Assembly (NCBI RefSeq): GCF_964275005.1 | Contig: NC_092693.1 | Location: forward strand, 21,906,335 to 21,970,334 | DNA: 64,000 nt | Origin: Diadema setosum | Lineage: Eukaryota > Echinodermata > Echinoidea > Diadematoida > Diadematidae | Direction: 5' to 3' | Shown: in pieces, positions 1 to 12,429 of the stretch | Layout of the letters: each line of letters begins with the position of its first letter | Position numbering within the stretch: position 1 is the stretch's first letter | Program-made: the position numbers and the translations under genes | The notes under the pieces: generated by a model | The model's input: only the letters and a program-made list of their open reading frames with translations | What the model was told of the DNA's origin: nothing | Databases searched by the model: none

Positions 1-954
1 TCTCCATTGGTAGCCCATAAGGGCTGGTATCAAGTTCGATTTTCATATTATAATTATACCTTGTATTTAGATGTTTTCATCGAAATGCCCGTATACCTGA
101 ATATGGTATGCGTATGTCAGTTAAGTATCTAAACCATAATGAATTGTAGTCGTAATCTATAGTGCCAAGAATCTCATGATTTGAATAAGTGTGAACACCA
201 AGACATGTCGTGATAAGGACTTTAAGACAATGGCATCGTCATTATAAAACAAACTCCTAATTGTAAGACATGTTTTAAATTTTAGATAAATTCATGTCTA
301 TGCTGGAAACATATCTTTTTGATGATTCATGATGACGTCACTGCTACATGAATATTGTACGCATGGAAATATGTAGGCCTATTCGTTGAATGCATACAAA
401 CAACTTGTTAAATCCTCTTACATTTTTTTTTTTTTTTTTAGATATGGTGCATACTTTAAAAATGTACGTAGCATGCTTTTGTTTTTTGAGGCTTTGTGTA
501 CTGGCAAAAAGCATATCTTATTCTTATAGATTATGTGAATAAGTAAGTATTCAAGTACGTTTTGAATAAAACGTATCCAGACAAATGTATATCATATTTT
601 TACCTCTTCCTTCATGCAGATGTATGCTCTTGCCTAGAGGGTTTGTTTGATAGATAGTGATAGTGCTCACCTCGTTGGAAAGGTAATTGGGTAAATATTT
701 GGTTTTAGTATGTCATTCAAACACAACTATAAGTTAACTTCTACATTAACATTTCAAAACTCACAAATTCCACGCACACATTTCATGATTCACAGGATCC
801 AAATTACACCAATCTTATTTACTTTGCAGAGTGCAACAACAGCATAAGTTTGATATACTGAGCAAACAGGCTTGCATTAGTTCGCACTATTCAAGGTTTA
901 AAGTAGTTAAGTAACCAAATTGTACCTTGTTATGTATATTAAGTATATTTACCT
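1..954. other. Intergenic, no gene recognised
   Basis: AT-rich sequence with a T-tract near 422-440. I see no splice-consistent exon, RNA gene or clear repeat boundary here. Confidence 0.5.
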
Positions 955-1221
955 TATAGGTATAATGTTGCAAATATGTGGTGCTTATTTCATCCATAAC
1001 TGCTGCAAAATTGCTTCTTTAAAGGAGCCAATCAGTATCACTGCCTGTTCCTCTAGAGACGCAATATTGCCCAGTAATCTCAAGGTTCACTTGAGGTTAT
1101 ACTGGGCAACATTGCGCCTCTAAAGGCGTAGACAGTGACACTGACTGGCTCCTTTAAAGAAGCAATTTTGCTGCAGTCATGGATCAAATAAGCACCACAT
1201 AGGTGCAACATTATACCTATA
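955..1221. repeat. Foldback element (long near-perfect palindrome)
   Basis: The left arm (955-1086) reads back as its reverse complement in the right arm (1088-1221). The outer end TATAGGTATAATGTTGC matches GCAACATTATACCTATA at the right end. The centre is CTCAAGGTTCACTTGAG. Both strands therefore give look-alike short open frames, which are an artefact of the palindrome and not genes. It is probably a MITE or foldback transposon. Confidence 0.85.
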
Positions 1222-1234
1222 TATATATGGCACA

Positions 1235-1640
1235 AATTCGCACCCTCAAAAGAGGCTACAATCTTGGAACTTAGGGTGCTTCTTTGCACCCTCACGAAAG
1301 GTGTAAAGTTGCACCAAAAGTAGAGCAAGAGAGGGTGCAAAGTTGCACCGAACATTAAAGGGAGAAAGATCACACCCTCAAGAAAGGTGCATCTCAGCAC
1401 CAATTAGTGTGGGTGGAAAGATGCACCCTCAAGAAAAGGGTGAAACTTAGCACCACTTAGTGTGGGTGGAAATATGCACCCAAGGGAACCACTTCGCACC
1501 CTCAATAAAGGGTGCAATGTTGCACCTTCTTTGGCGGTGCAAAGGTGCACCCACAGGTTGCAAGGTTATACCCTTGCGCAAGGTACCACTTTTGCACCCA
1601 TTTCTCGAGGGTGCAAGATAACACCCATAGGGAGCCATAG
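1235..1640. repeat. Array of GGTGCAA/TTGCACC inverted motifs
   Basis: More than ten copies of GGTGCAA, TTGCACC or close variants (for example GGTGCAAAGTTGCACC) recur at irregular 20-45 base spacing in alternating orientation. Each close pair can form a small hairpin. The array directly follows the foldback element and may be part of the same mobile unit. No coding function is suggested. Confidence 0.75.
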
Positions 1641-1740
1641 GATCTCTTTCTTTTACTTTATTTTGGATATCACGGCCATTTCAAAACCGATTTTCATCAA
1701 ATAAACTTTTAATTCCTCTTAGAACAGCATGTTTTCTCAG
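1620..1740. repeat. Half copy of MITE family 3
   Basis: Contains the family landmarks TTTTGGATATC and TTTTCATCAAATAAACTTT seen in full copies at 3667, 12558, 37118 and 46758. Only one half is present. Confidence 0.6.
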
Positions 1741-2146
1741 CAAGTATATAGAGTACGATAATGTCACCCGGTTAAATCCGCGCACTTTTAAGCACGTTGT
1801 GGTTAACTTGGCCGCAAGATTTTTATTGGTGTATCTGACATGTTATTTAACTTTGATGGTAACGTATCTGATGATTGTGTCGTTAACGTTCTCATACTAT
1901 TACTTACAAAAATATTATTTTTTTTGAGCAATTTCTGTTGTGTGATTAATCATTACCTTAACCCGGGAACCTGTTGACATTTCAGAATTTTTATGGTTCA
2001 AACGTAGGCCAACTGCAGCTTTGCTTTTAATTACGACATACTTTTTTTTTTCTCTAAATGAAGCAAAGTTCAAGACAAAAACGTATCTGATATCAGCTCA
2101 TCGTAACATTAGGTTTCCACGGCTTCGGATCAGTGTATACAACATA

Positions 2147-2147
<1 letters not shown>

Positions 2148-2192
<45 letters not shown>
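2148..2192. repeat. (AT)n microsatellite
   Basis: Uninterrupted TA dinucleotide run. No other feature is seen between about 1740 and 2820 apart from this and the next AT run. Confidence 0.95.
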
Positions 2193-2421
2193 TATAGAAG
2201 GAGATTATTTCATGAACAAATTATGGTTCCATGTGCATGCCTGAGGCATTCCTTTGATCTAATTCTCTAGAGTCTCAAAAAGGGTATACGTATCTGACTG
2301 CGATTTGGCGACATGATAATGATATGCTATAGAGAAATACCAAAACATTAAAATTGTTATGAATATTATTTATCATAGTCAGGTACTTGAAGGGCAATGG
2401 AATGAAGTACAAAAGATGGTG

Positions 2422-2422
<1 letters not shown>

Positions 2423-2500
<78 letters not shown>
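2423..2500. repeat. (AT)n microsatellite
   Basis: TA dinucleotide run with one G interruption. The Tyr/Ile-rich open frame across it is a translation artefact. Confidence 0.95.
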
Positions 2501-2504
<4 letters not shown>

Positions 2505-2821
2505 TAATGTTAACGAGCGAGAATTGTAAGGAATCTATGGGCACTTCCTTTTCTGGCGACATGGGGTATTTAGCCGGGGTTACATCAAACTTCTGATGGT
2601 ATTTCTCAATATTATCCCGGATGTCCCAATAGCTTTATTGATATATATTTTACAGGTCGAACCTCTCGGATGATTTGAACTAAAAATGTTGATTTCTAAA
2701 GGACAATATCAATTTAAACTATATGAACATCCTGGCGACACGAAAATCGCAGTTTTGCACACTTTTTGGGAGAATGGCCCTATATAGTTGGCAGTTTCCT
2801 TATTATTGTTATGGACATACA

Positions 2822-3434
2822 TTAAAGGGGAAATCCGGTCCAAATATAAGTTAGTCTGATAAGAAAGAGTAAAATATTACGAGTTCAACGGTATATGAAT
2901 CTGGATAAAAAAAATAAGGAAATTATGACATTTTGAAGCCTTTCGCTATTTTGGGGGGGAATAGTTCTTGAACAGTCAATTAATATGAATATGCAAATCG
3001 CAAAGTGAGCATGATATTCCCTCACAACCTATTACCATTAATTGTACATAAAATTGTGAAATTTCCAGTTTTTTATCCATGCAATATGCCCGTATATATA
3101 GGCCTATCAAGGTGATCACTATTCTGAAGTTATTCAACCCGGATAACCCTGTCATGTTTCAGACTTTAATGACAGAAACATTGAATTTTCGTCATTTTTT
3201 TTTTTTTTGGGGGGGGGGGGGGTTCGAAATCAATGGATATTGTGAGGCTGTATGACATGTGGTTAGCTCATTTATTTGCATATCATCCACTAGCTGTAAA
3301 TTTGCCGAAATTAGCAAAACTTCAAAATGTCATAACTTCCTTATTTTTCAGTCAAATTTTTATTGTTGAACGTGTGAGATTTTACTCTTTATTATCAAAC
3401 TATAACTTATATTTGGACTGGATTTCCTCCTTAA
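2822..3434. repeat. MITE family 1 copy
   Basis: Begins TTAAAGGGGAAATCCGGTCC and ends with the inverted GGACTGGATTTCCTCCTTAA. The arms extend inward (AAATATAAGTTAGTCTGAT against its complement). Related copies lie at 4901-5811 and 6769-8149. No open frame for a transposase is visible, so it is a non-autonomous DNA transposon. The superfamily is uncertain. Confidence 0.85.
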
Positions 3435-3666
3435 TCGTGAATGTTAGTTTCGTTTTGATCGGAAATTTTTCCAAACATTCACAAAAAAGCGTAGGCCCGA
3501 GGGCGTTGTCTAACTTTATTCTGAATATTCAATTTAATTACGCTCCCCCCCCCCCGACTAGTCCACAACACAGAACTTGTAGTTCTGTGGTCCACAGTTG
3601 GCCCTAATAATAATCTTTATTAGGCCTAGCTATAAAAAGAGGAGGCTCACAAAAACCATTCATAAC

Positions 3667-4068
3667 TTAAAGGGTGTGTGCAGTTCTGGTCGAGGTGAGG
3701 ATTTAGCTTTTAACGTTTTGTGAGATATTCAGAAACCACTCTATGAGATGTCAAAGAGCATGCAATTCTAAAGGGTATCAAAAGTTTTTTTTTTTTTTAA
3801 ATGAAAATCGGTTTTGAAATTGCTGATATCCAAAAACAAGGTGAATCAAATTTAAGAGATCCTAATAAAAGGCGTGGCCTGTCGCCTGTTATATCACTTT
3901 TTGGGTTATCTCAGCCATTTGAAAAACAATTTTCATCAAATAAACGTTGAATCCTTCTTAAAACTACATGCTCTTTCATATATTTCAGAAGTTTCTCATT
4001 ATCTCATTTATAGGAATGTTCAAAACATGGCCCACCTCAACCAGTAGGCCTACTGTACAGTCCCTTAA
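3667..4068. repeat. MITE family 3 copy
   Basis: Starts TTAAAGGGTGTGTGCAGTTC and ends CTGTACAGTCCCTTAA. Both halves contain inverted versions of TTTCATCAAATAAACGTT and of the AGAGCATGCA / TGCTCTTTCAT motif, so the arms are about 190 bp. Four near-complete relatives occur in the window. Confidence 0.85.
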
Positions 4069-4202
4069 CTCGTGAAAGTTTAGGTAACAATGATTTTATG
4101 TAATCCCTGTAGTACACAGTTTTATACTTATTGGCTTTGGTCTTATCGGATAGACTGAAATGAAATGAATTGATCTGAACTGAACTGAGTTGGATTCCCG
4201 TA

Positions 4203-4215
4203 TTCTAGAATGTTC
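4203..4215 (+). promoter_or_regulatory. Perfect three-unit heat shock element
   Basis: TTCTAGAATGTTC fits nTTCnnGAAnnTTCn exactly, the canonical trimeric HSF-binding site. It lies 349 bp upstream of the HSF start codon on the same strand. This placement suggests that the HSF gene is under HSF control, possibly its own. The transcription start is not known from sequence, so promoter placement is inferred. Confidence 0.7.
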
Positions 4216-4490
4216 TCCACTGATCTAATACTGAGTACAACAATGTACCGGTACATTGCTCCAGCTGCAGCAACACAACCCCCAGCCTAAGTTGCGAGCA
4301 CGTACAGCCGTACGCGCGCAATTATGAGACCATGTACCAAGAGGTTTTATTAATATTATGTACAGTAACCTCTTTGTATCAATTGTATAGCGCACGCAGA
4401 GACCGGCCGTCGAAACCAACATAAACAGTATAATAGTATAGTACAGTGTATTATGAACACGTACATACATGTAAGGTGACGATTATCAAC

Positions 4491-4514
4491 ATGGCTCCTC
4501 GCATGGTACTTTAG
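4491..4514 (+). promoter_or_regulatory. Candidate uORF (7 codons) before HSF start
   Basis: ATGGCTCCTCGCATGGTACTTTAG has A at -3 and G at +4, a stronger start context than the HSF ATG at 4564. A second out-of-frame ATG at 4556 overlaps the HSF start and stops at 4591. If the transcript begins upstream of 4491, both would reduce translation of the main frame under normal conditions. It matters only if this segment is in the 5' UTR. Confidence 0.4.
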
Positions 4515-4563
4515 CCAGCCAGAAGACCTCAACCATTTGCAAATTTGGTTTACGTATGAGGTC

Positions 4564-4683
4564 ATGCCTAAAAGGAAATCGCGTGCAGTGACTGGGAAGG
4601 CTTCGTCCTGTCCAGAATTTCTGTCAAAATTATGGCAATTAGTGGAAGACGAAAATACCAACGAATACATTCACTGGAGCGAC
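4564..4683 (+). CDS. HSF exon 1
   Basis: Forty codons from ATG (MPKRKSR) through IHWSD, the beginning of the DNA-binding domain. Donor GAC|GTAAGT, phase 0. Confidence 0.9.
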
Positions 4684-7600
4684 GTAAGTACATACGGCAC
4701 CACGTTACTGGAGGCACCTATCTAATTTTAGAACCTGGCCTAACGTAGCCCTCTAGGCTCTAGGCGTTATGTGGGCAGTGGTGGGCCAGCTCGCTCGGGC
4801 GGGGCCTACTCCAGGAGCGGCTGGCTATAAAAATAAACATATTTGTTTGATATTTTCATGAATGTGAAAATGATACAGTACTTGAAAGCGAATGTCTCAG
4901 TTAAAGGGGAAATCTAGTCCAAATATAAGTTTGATATGAAAGACTAAAAAATATTGAGAGTTCAGCAGCAAAATTTTGATTGTAATCGAGTGGTATCGAG
5001 TGAGAAATAAGGAAAAATGACATATTTTCTAGTATCAAATTTTTGCTAATTTTTCAGGTTCCCAGGAAGCAGTTCTTGAACAGTAGGCCTACTGCATGAA
5101 TATATGCAAGTGCCAAGTGGCAAATTAACCACGTCTGATCCCACAACTAACCCCGGGCCGCTCCTCATACACAGTTTAACACTTTGTGTTCGGCTGGTGC
5201 ACAGTTAGAATGCTACTTACAGTGTAGAGCAATCCACATTCACCTTGACATACTGTACGAGCTGAAATTTTCGTGAATTTCGCGAATCGCCTTTGAACCA
5301 CGAAAATAACAACACGCGAATAACTAAGTTCAGTTAACCCTCGCAACCGCGAAATTAACAACACATGAAAATGTCCTTCAAGTAGCAATTCGCGAAAATA
5401 TCTGTACGTGAAAATTACAGCTCGTACAGTAGGCCCTATATAATATAGTTTGTTTTGAAATTTCCAGTTTTTCATTCAAAATGCAATTATGCCCATCCCT
5501 CCCAAGGCTCAAATCTCTGATATCTCTGTTACATATAACTGATCACTATTCTGAAGTTTGAATTATTCAACCAGGAATAACATTATATTTAAGATTTCAA
5601 TGACAGAAACATTGAATTTTTGTAATTTTTTTGGTTAGTTCACTCATTTGCATAAATCCACTCTGCAAGAACTGTTTTGCAGAAATTAGCAAAACTTCAA
5701 AATGACATAACTTCCATATTTTTCATCCAATTTCAGTCGAATTTTTATAGTTGAACTTGTAAGATTTTATTCTGTTTGATCAGACTATCGGACTAGATTT
5801 CCCCTTTTTATAAGCAAAAGCTCAAGCCCGTTTTGCAGAGCTTGGAGGCATTGGAAAATCTAAGCAACTGCTAGCTAAGAACAAGCAAACATCCATTTTG
5901 TGCATAAATGCTTGGTCTCGCTGTAAGAAATTGCCTTTGGGCGCAGCAAGCATGATTGCTTAAGTACGTGCTTGCAAAAGCTTTTGCCTGCAAGCAATTA
6001 CCGGTACTTGTTTTTATGCATACAGATTCAAGCAAAAGGCTATCACAAGCAGTTGCTATTTTTAAAGGATCTGGTCCAATGCCACTGATCTGTGAGTCTA
6101 TGCGTATCAGTGGTCAGTGCCTAGACTCTACATGTATACACTCGACATATACAGTCTGTGGAATTACAGAAGTGGTTTACTGATCGTCTTGTAATGGTCT
6201 ATTATTTGTGATTATATTACCCAACAGAAAGGCGACAGCTTTATTGTATCGGATCAGATGACGTTTGCCACCGAAGTCTTGCCATGTGTCTTCAAGCACA
6301 ACAACCTTTCAAGCTTCATCCGCCAGCTCAATACGTGTGAGTGAAATTATTAGAACCCCATAAACACCTGAAAAATGTTTTGAATTTAATCTATACTATG
6401 TCATTGTAAAGCAAGCCAGAAAAACTTGGGAACTTCAATGACCTTGCATCTCAAAACAAACCAAGAGTCAAGTGGCCTGGGCCCCGTCTTATAAAGCCTT
6501 CAAATCAGTCACAAGTCCCCAAATCAATCGCAACTTGCATTGCAGCTCACAAGAAACTCGTGATTGATTTCTATCACAAGTCTTTATAAGACAGGCCCCT
6601 GATTTTGCATAAGGACTCTAAATTGGAAAAAATAATTCAGCCTATTCAATCTTCAGTTTTTAGCCCACCGGCGCCCAGCGCCTGTCGTCCATCGATTGTC
6701 CTTCGTCCGTCATGCGTCGTGTGTTAACTTAAAATTCACATTTTTATCTTCTTCTTGAAAACCGCGTATAGGGGAAATCCAGTCCAAAAATAAGTTGTCT
6801 GAAAGAAGAGAGTAAAATCTTATATATGAGTTTCTGAAGTTTTGTTGATTTCTGCAAAACAGTTCTTGTACAGTGGATATGAATCTGCAAATGAGTGAGC
6901 TGATCATTTCATATAACGTCACAATTTTCTATTGATTTTGTACAAAAAAAATGATGAAAATTCAATGTTTCTGTCATTGAGGTTGATGTTATTCCTGGTT
7001 GAATAACTTCAGAATAGTGATCAGTCAGCATATCAAATATATACACTTATTGTCCCCGCCGAACGAGTTCGAGCAGGGGACTATGAAACGGGCTCTGTAC
7101 GTGTGTGTGTCCGTGTGTCCGTCCGTCCGTGTGTCCGTGCGTCCGTGCGTCCGTCCGTCCGTCCGTCCGTCCGTGTGTGCGTCCGTGTGTGATCAAAATG
7201 TTCAAAATGCTACTCCTTCGCCATTTCTAGCCCGATTTTGATTCTGTTTGCTTTATATGATAGCACTACATGGGAGCTTTGAAACTTCTATACAGAATTT
7301 CAGTTGTGACCTTTGACCTTGACCTTTGACCTATATTGTACATTTTGCTTCAAAATGCTACTCCTTCGCCATTTCTAACCCGATATTGATTCCGTTTGCT
7401 TTATATGATGGCACTAGGTGAGGGCTTCAAAACTTCTACACAGAATTTTGACCTTTGACTTCTTTTACCTTTGACCTTGATTTTTGACCTATATTGTACA
7501 TTGCCTACAAAATGCTACTCCTTCGCCATTTCTAACCCGATTTCGATTCCGTTTGCTTTATGTGATGGCACTAGGTGAGGGCTTCAAAACTTCTACACAG

Positions 7601-10600
7601 AATTTTGACCTTTGACTTCTTTGACCTTTGACCTTGATTTTTTTACCTATATTGTACATTGGCTACAAAATGCTACTCCTTCGCCATTTCTAACCCGATT
7701 TCGATTCCGTTTGCTTTATGTGATGGCACTAGGTGAGGGCTTCAAAACTTCTACATAGAATTTTGACCTTTGACTTCTTTGACCTTTGACCTTCATCTTT
7801 TTACCTATATTGTACATTTTGCTAGTAAATGCTACTTCCGGCGGGGACATATATTACGCACCGCGTAATTTCTACTTTTCCTTGTTGATAATAATATAGG
7901 GCCTATATGATTGCGTTTTAAAATTTTATGTACAAATTATTTGGCAAGTTGTGAGGGGATGATATGCTCACTTTGCCATTTTACATGACCGTTCAAGAAC
8001 TGTTTCCTGAAAAATTAGCGAAATTTCAAAATGTCATAACTTCCTTATTTTTTTTTCACCCGATTTCGATCAAAATTTTACTGTTGAACTCGTAATATTT
8101 TACTCTTTCTCATCAGACTAACTTATATTTGGACTGGATTTCCCCTTTAATGGATTTTCACCAAACTTGGCAGGTAGCATCCCTCGGGAGTTAGAATATC
8201 AACTTGTTCAAATGGGCACCATGCCCCTCTTGACGTGCCCCCCCCCCCCCCACCCCCGTAAAGAACTCTTAAAGATCTTCTCTAAAACTAGAAGTGATTG
8301 AGCTGAGTTATTACTATGTACATAGATGACTGTAGTTTCAAATTTGTTCATGGCAGATCCAGGGGTGCCCTCCTTAGGGTCCGGGGGGGGGGGGGGGGGG
8401 GGGAATACAAGGCCCAAATGGGGGCCCAAATTGTACATTTCCATCTTCTTCTTGAAAACCCCTTGGCAGGTAGCATCCCAAGGGAGTTAGCATCTCAATT
8501 TGTTTAAATAGGCACCATGCCCCTCCATGCCCCCAGGGGGCCCCAAACCCCTCAAATTAAGGAATCTTTAAAAATCTTCTTCTCTAAAACCAGAAGTTAT
8601 AGAGCTGAGTTATTACTATTAGCTAGTACATTGATCAATTTGTTCTAGGCAGATACAGGGGTGCCCCCCCCCCCCCTTGGGCCCGAGAAGGGGAGAGGGT
8701 ATCCATTATGCGTCTTGAATGATTGTGATACATGCGATGCGGTCATGTACGACATGATCGACATGCAATCTTAATAATTTATTATTTGTAAAAAATGTAT
8801 GCATAATAGCTAGTATGCACACACATCAATGCTGGCACTTACAGAGCAGAACTAAAAGGACAAGTTTACCTTCATAAGCATAAGGATTGAGAGAATGCAG
8901 CAATATTAGTAGAACACATCAGTGAAAGTTTGAGGAAAATTGGACAATCAATGCAAAAGTTATAAATTTTTAAAATTTTTGTGTTGGAACCGCTGGATGA
9001 GGAGACTTCTAAGGCTCGTGATGTCATATGAGTACAACAGTATAAAGAAAATTCAATATATTTTCACTTTTTTCGCATAATAAAAGAGCACTTGACTTGC
9101 CTCTTTCTAAAGGCAATGGGAATTACAATAATATTGTGTTGTTTGAAGGTTTGCATGGTGAAGTTAATTAGGAAGAAAGATTTGCGGTGACACCATGTGT
9201 ATGTAGTCCTTAACCGGATCGTTGTTTGGCAGAAGAGCCTAGAAAGAGGAGAAACGAAGAGGGAAGCGACATATGGGGGTTGTGAGGAGGGCAAAAAGTG
9301 AAGAGTGGGAGACAGTAATGGGCTAGAAGTTGAAGTTGCACTAGTGGAGACAGTAGAGAAAGGAACACGGAGAGTGGTAAGGAAGAATAGTGTGAGAATC
9401 AAGTAAGATGTTCGGACATCGTCAGAAGGGGAAAGATGAAATAGAAGGGAAGAGGAAGAGGAAGGAGTTGAATTTTGGAGAATCATGGAGATAGGGGAGA
9501 GCAGTGAAGATTCATGAAACCAAGAGGAGAACGAAGTCGGCGAACAGTGTGGCTATGGAATGCGAATCAATGGAGAAAGGAGAGAGAGAGAGAGGGGAGG
9601 GGGGGGGGGGCAATGAAAAGAAGAAGAAAAGAACAAATTGAAATTCAATACATTAAATTAGAGGGAGCTAGTGTGGATCCTAGAATATAATATTACCCAT
9701 AACATATGTCAGTAACGATTCAAGGGAATGTGTACTTTTCTCAGAAGATGAAATTTTGTGAAATTCTCTTTATATTTTCCTTATATTGTTGTACGCATGT
9801 GACATCATACACTGCAGTAGTCTTCTCATCCAGCGATGACTGCACAAAAACTTCAAAAATTCATAACTTTTGAACGGATTGTCCGATTTTCCTCAAACTT
9901 TCATTTATGTGTTGTACTAATATTGCTACATTCTCTCAATCCTTATGTTAATGAAGGTGAACTTGTCCTTTAAATGCATGGAACACAAGTGCCAAATTGT
10001 TATAGAGAATCTGATTTATTGAACTTTGTATACTTTCAGAGGTTGACACCTGTGAATTATGGCTATTCTTTTTTTTTTTGTACACAAATTTGATTTCCTG
10101 GGTATTACACCCCATGCACTTTAATTTTCAGCATCTAAGGTCAGTTACTTCAGTTGTAAGGATATATACTGTACTTTCAAGCAATTTTTTGTATAATGAA
10201 CAGAATATCCCACATTTGCTTTAATGAATGGAAATAAGCCAAACCAAACTAATCATTCACATTTACAATGTATGTCCTTACATGGGTTGATTTAATCAAA
10301 CTGCAATGTTTTATATTAAAGTCGAGTTAAAATGCATGTGATGTGCCGTTTAAAATTTTCAGCCTGCTTGGTGCTAGAGCTTTATTTATTCATTTGGTAT
10401 TCAAACCAAGTAGTCCCCTCAGATTTTCAGTTGTTTTCTAGGAGAGTTGTATGTACAAAACATGATAAAACATTGAAATACTACATCCTTAGATGTCATG
10501 AAATGTTGTAGTCTTTTCATCTAGTGACAGCAGCACTGTAAATGCAAAAGTGTGTAACTATTTTAACAGATTCTATGATCAATTCTCCTCAAACTTTCAC

Positions 10601-11860
10601 TGATATACTGCATTCACTCAATTCACATTTATTCTTGGTTTCATAACCCCTTTTATCTCTATCAGATTGAATATGAAACTATGGCTTAATTCACTCATTT
10701 ACAGATGGTTTCAGGAAGAAGAGCAAGATACATCATGGTTCCTTGTTTTACAATCAAAATGATCTTGAATTCCAGCATCCCCACTTTCTCAGGGGTAAAC
10801 TCAATCAGCTGCAGTGCATAAAGCGGCGTAACGCTACCTCCAGTTTGGGAGCGACAAAGAGGTACATGTAACATTACACGTGGTGACAGATTTTTAGACC
10901 ATGACTTGTGTTTGTGTGTGTGTGTATGTGTGTGTGTAAATGTTTCTTAGCAAGCTAATATTATTTAACGTGAGCTATGTTTGGTGGAATATGGGAAAGT
11001 TTTAGGATTTTGTTTGTAGTGAGAGTTTTAAGAGTGCAATTTTTGATGACTGCATGGCATGTATGCTTTGAAAATTTCTCTGTTAACCATCACCAAGTTA
11101 CCCTGATAATGCTGAAATAATTATTCAAGCAGTATTTTGGCTAGATGTAAAGCTGTGTAGAATTTGTATTTTGAGATGATAACTACTCTCTGTCCAAAAT
11201 TCCAAAGTATAAAGACTGCTTGGAAGATAAAAACAGCTGTGGCTTGTATGAAGCTTGTATTAATTAATGGGAGATGTCATTACTTCCTTTCTTTGTGCAT
11301 TTGAATTACTTGAGAATAATAAGAACAAATTTAAGTTAAAATGCACTGATTAAGCAGGAAAAAAATAGAAAAAGAAATATGAAGAGACCCTAGAAACAGC
11401 AAAGCTTGTGAAATTAAGAGTCCTTAATTTCAGCAAATAATATTCAATAACTGATTAAATACTTATAAACAACTATATAACATGTTTAACAACTATAACA
11501 AGCAACATACAATTAGGACAATATAATTCTCCAGTATTTTTCTTGAAGAGGTTTATCAAGTGCTTATTCATAATGCTAGAAATTAAAATGTGTTGAATTC
11601 TCTTTGTTTTTTATGTCATTTACAGGGACTGACAAAACGATCACATATGTCAGTCCACATAATGTGCTATGTTCACCACTAAGTCTGGAAATTGTATGAA
11701 ACACATTATTCAGTAAAATTTTAGTGCTGTTATTCTTTTTTTTTTTTCTAGTAACCAATGACAGGCCATTCAGTTGAAAAACAAATTTCATGGAACGCTT
11801 ATCATATGACCTTGATAATATGTTAGTACATAATGTCAGTCCAGTGTTATGTACGTTCCC

Positions 11861-11897
<37 letters not shown>

Positions 11898-12394
11898 GGG
11901 GGGGGGGCAACATTCTGAAAGATTGCTTGTTTAAAGCAAATTGGGGTTAAAGTAATCTCTCATTAAAGATCATATTGTATTGAGAATAATGCACATTGGA
12001 AACAGAAAATAACCAGACATTCCTGAAATGTACTCTTTTACCCTGGAAATATCCATTATGGTAGTTTGAAAGTGTTTTTGCTAATTTTACATTTCAAAAA
12101 ATTTCAGGCTACCCTGCTATCACCCCCTTAGAGTTACGCCACTGATACATAGAGGTCTCCAGTGTCTGCCCTTTTTTTCTATTTCAGTTGATTTTTAATG
12201 ACCTACATAACTGTTTATTTTGTTAATCTTGTTAAGGTTTTGATCATTATTTAAGAGATGTTTTTGTCATTATTTGTTTCAACTGAACAGACCAGCAGAG
12301 ACGGTCTTGAGTGATGACGTGGAAAATAACCATGAAGCCAAAGATGATAACTCTGTATCTGAGGAACAGACTGTGTCATCTGCCAATGAAACAA

Positions 12395-12429
<35 letters not shown>

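Noticed and set aside
920-1403. Two opposite-strand open frames with similar peptides (CGAYFIHNC / CGAYLIHDC)
   Set aside because: They are mirror translations of the 955-1221 palindrome, not a conserved protein.
8208-8507. Gly- and Pro-rich open frames on both strands
   Set aside because: They come from G/C homopolymers in a tandem repeat; no splice or family support.
9064-9486. 140-codon minus-strand frame, Ser/Thr/Leu-rich
   Set aside because: It lies wholly inside the purine-rich interior of a family 2 MITE and is low complexity; the related interior at 19040 does not keep the frame.
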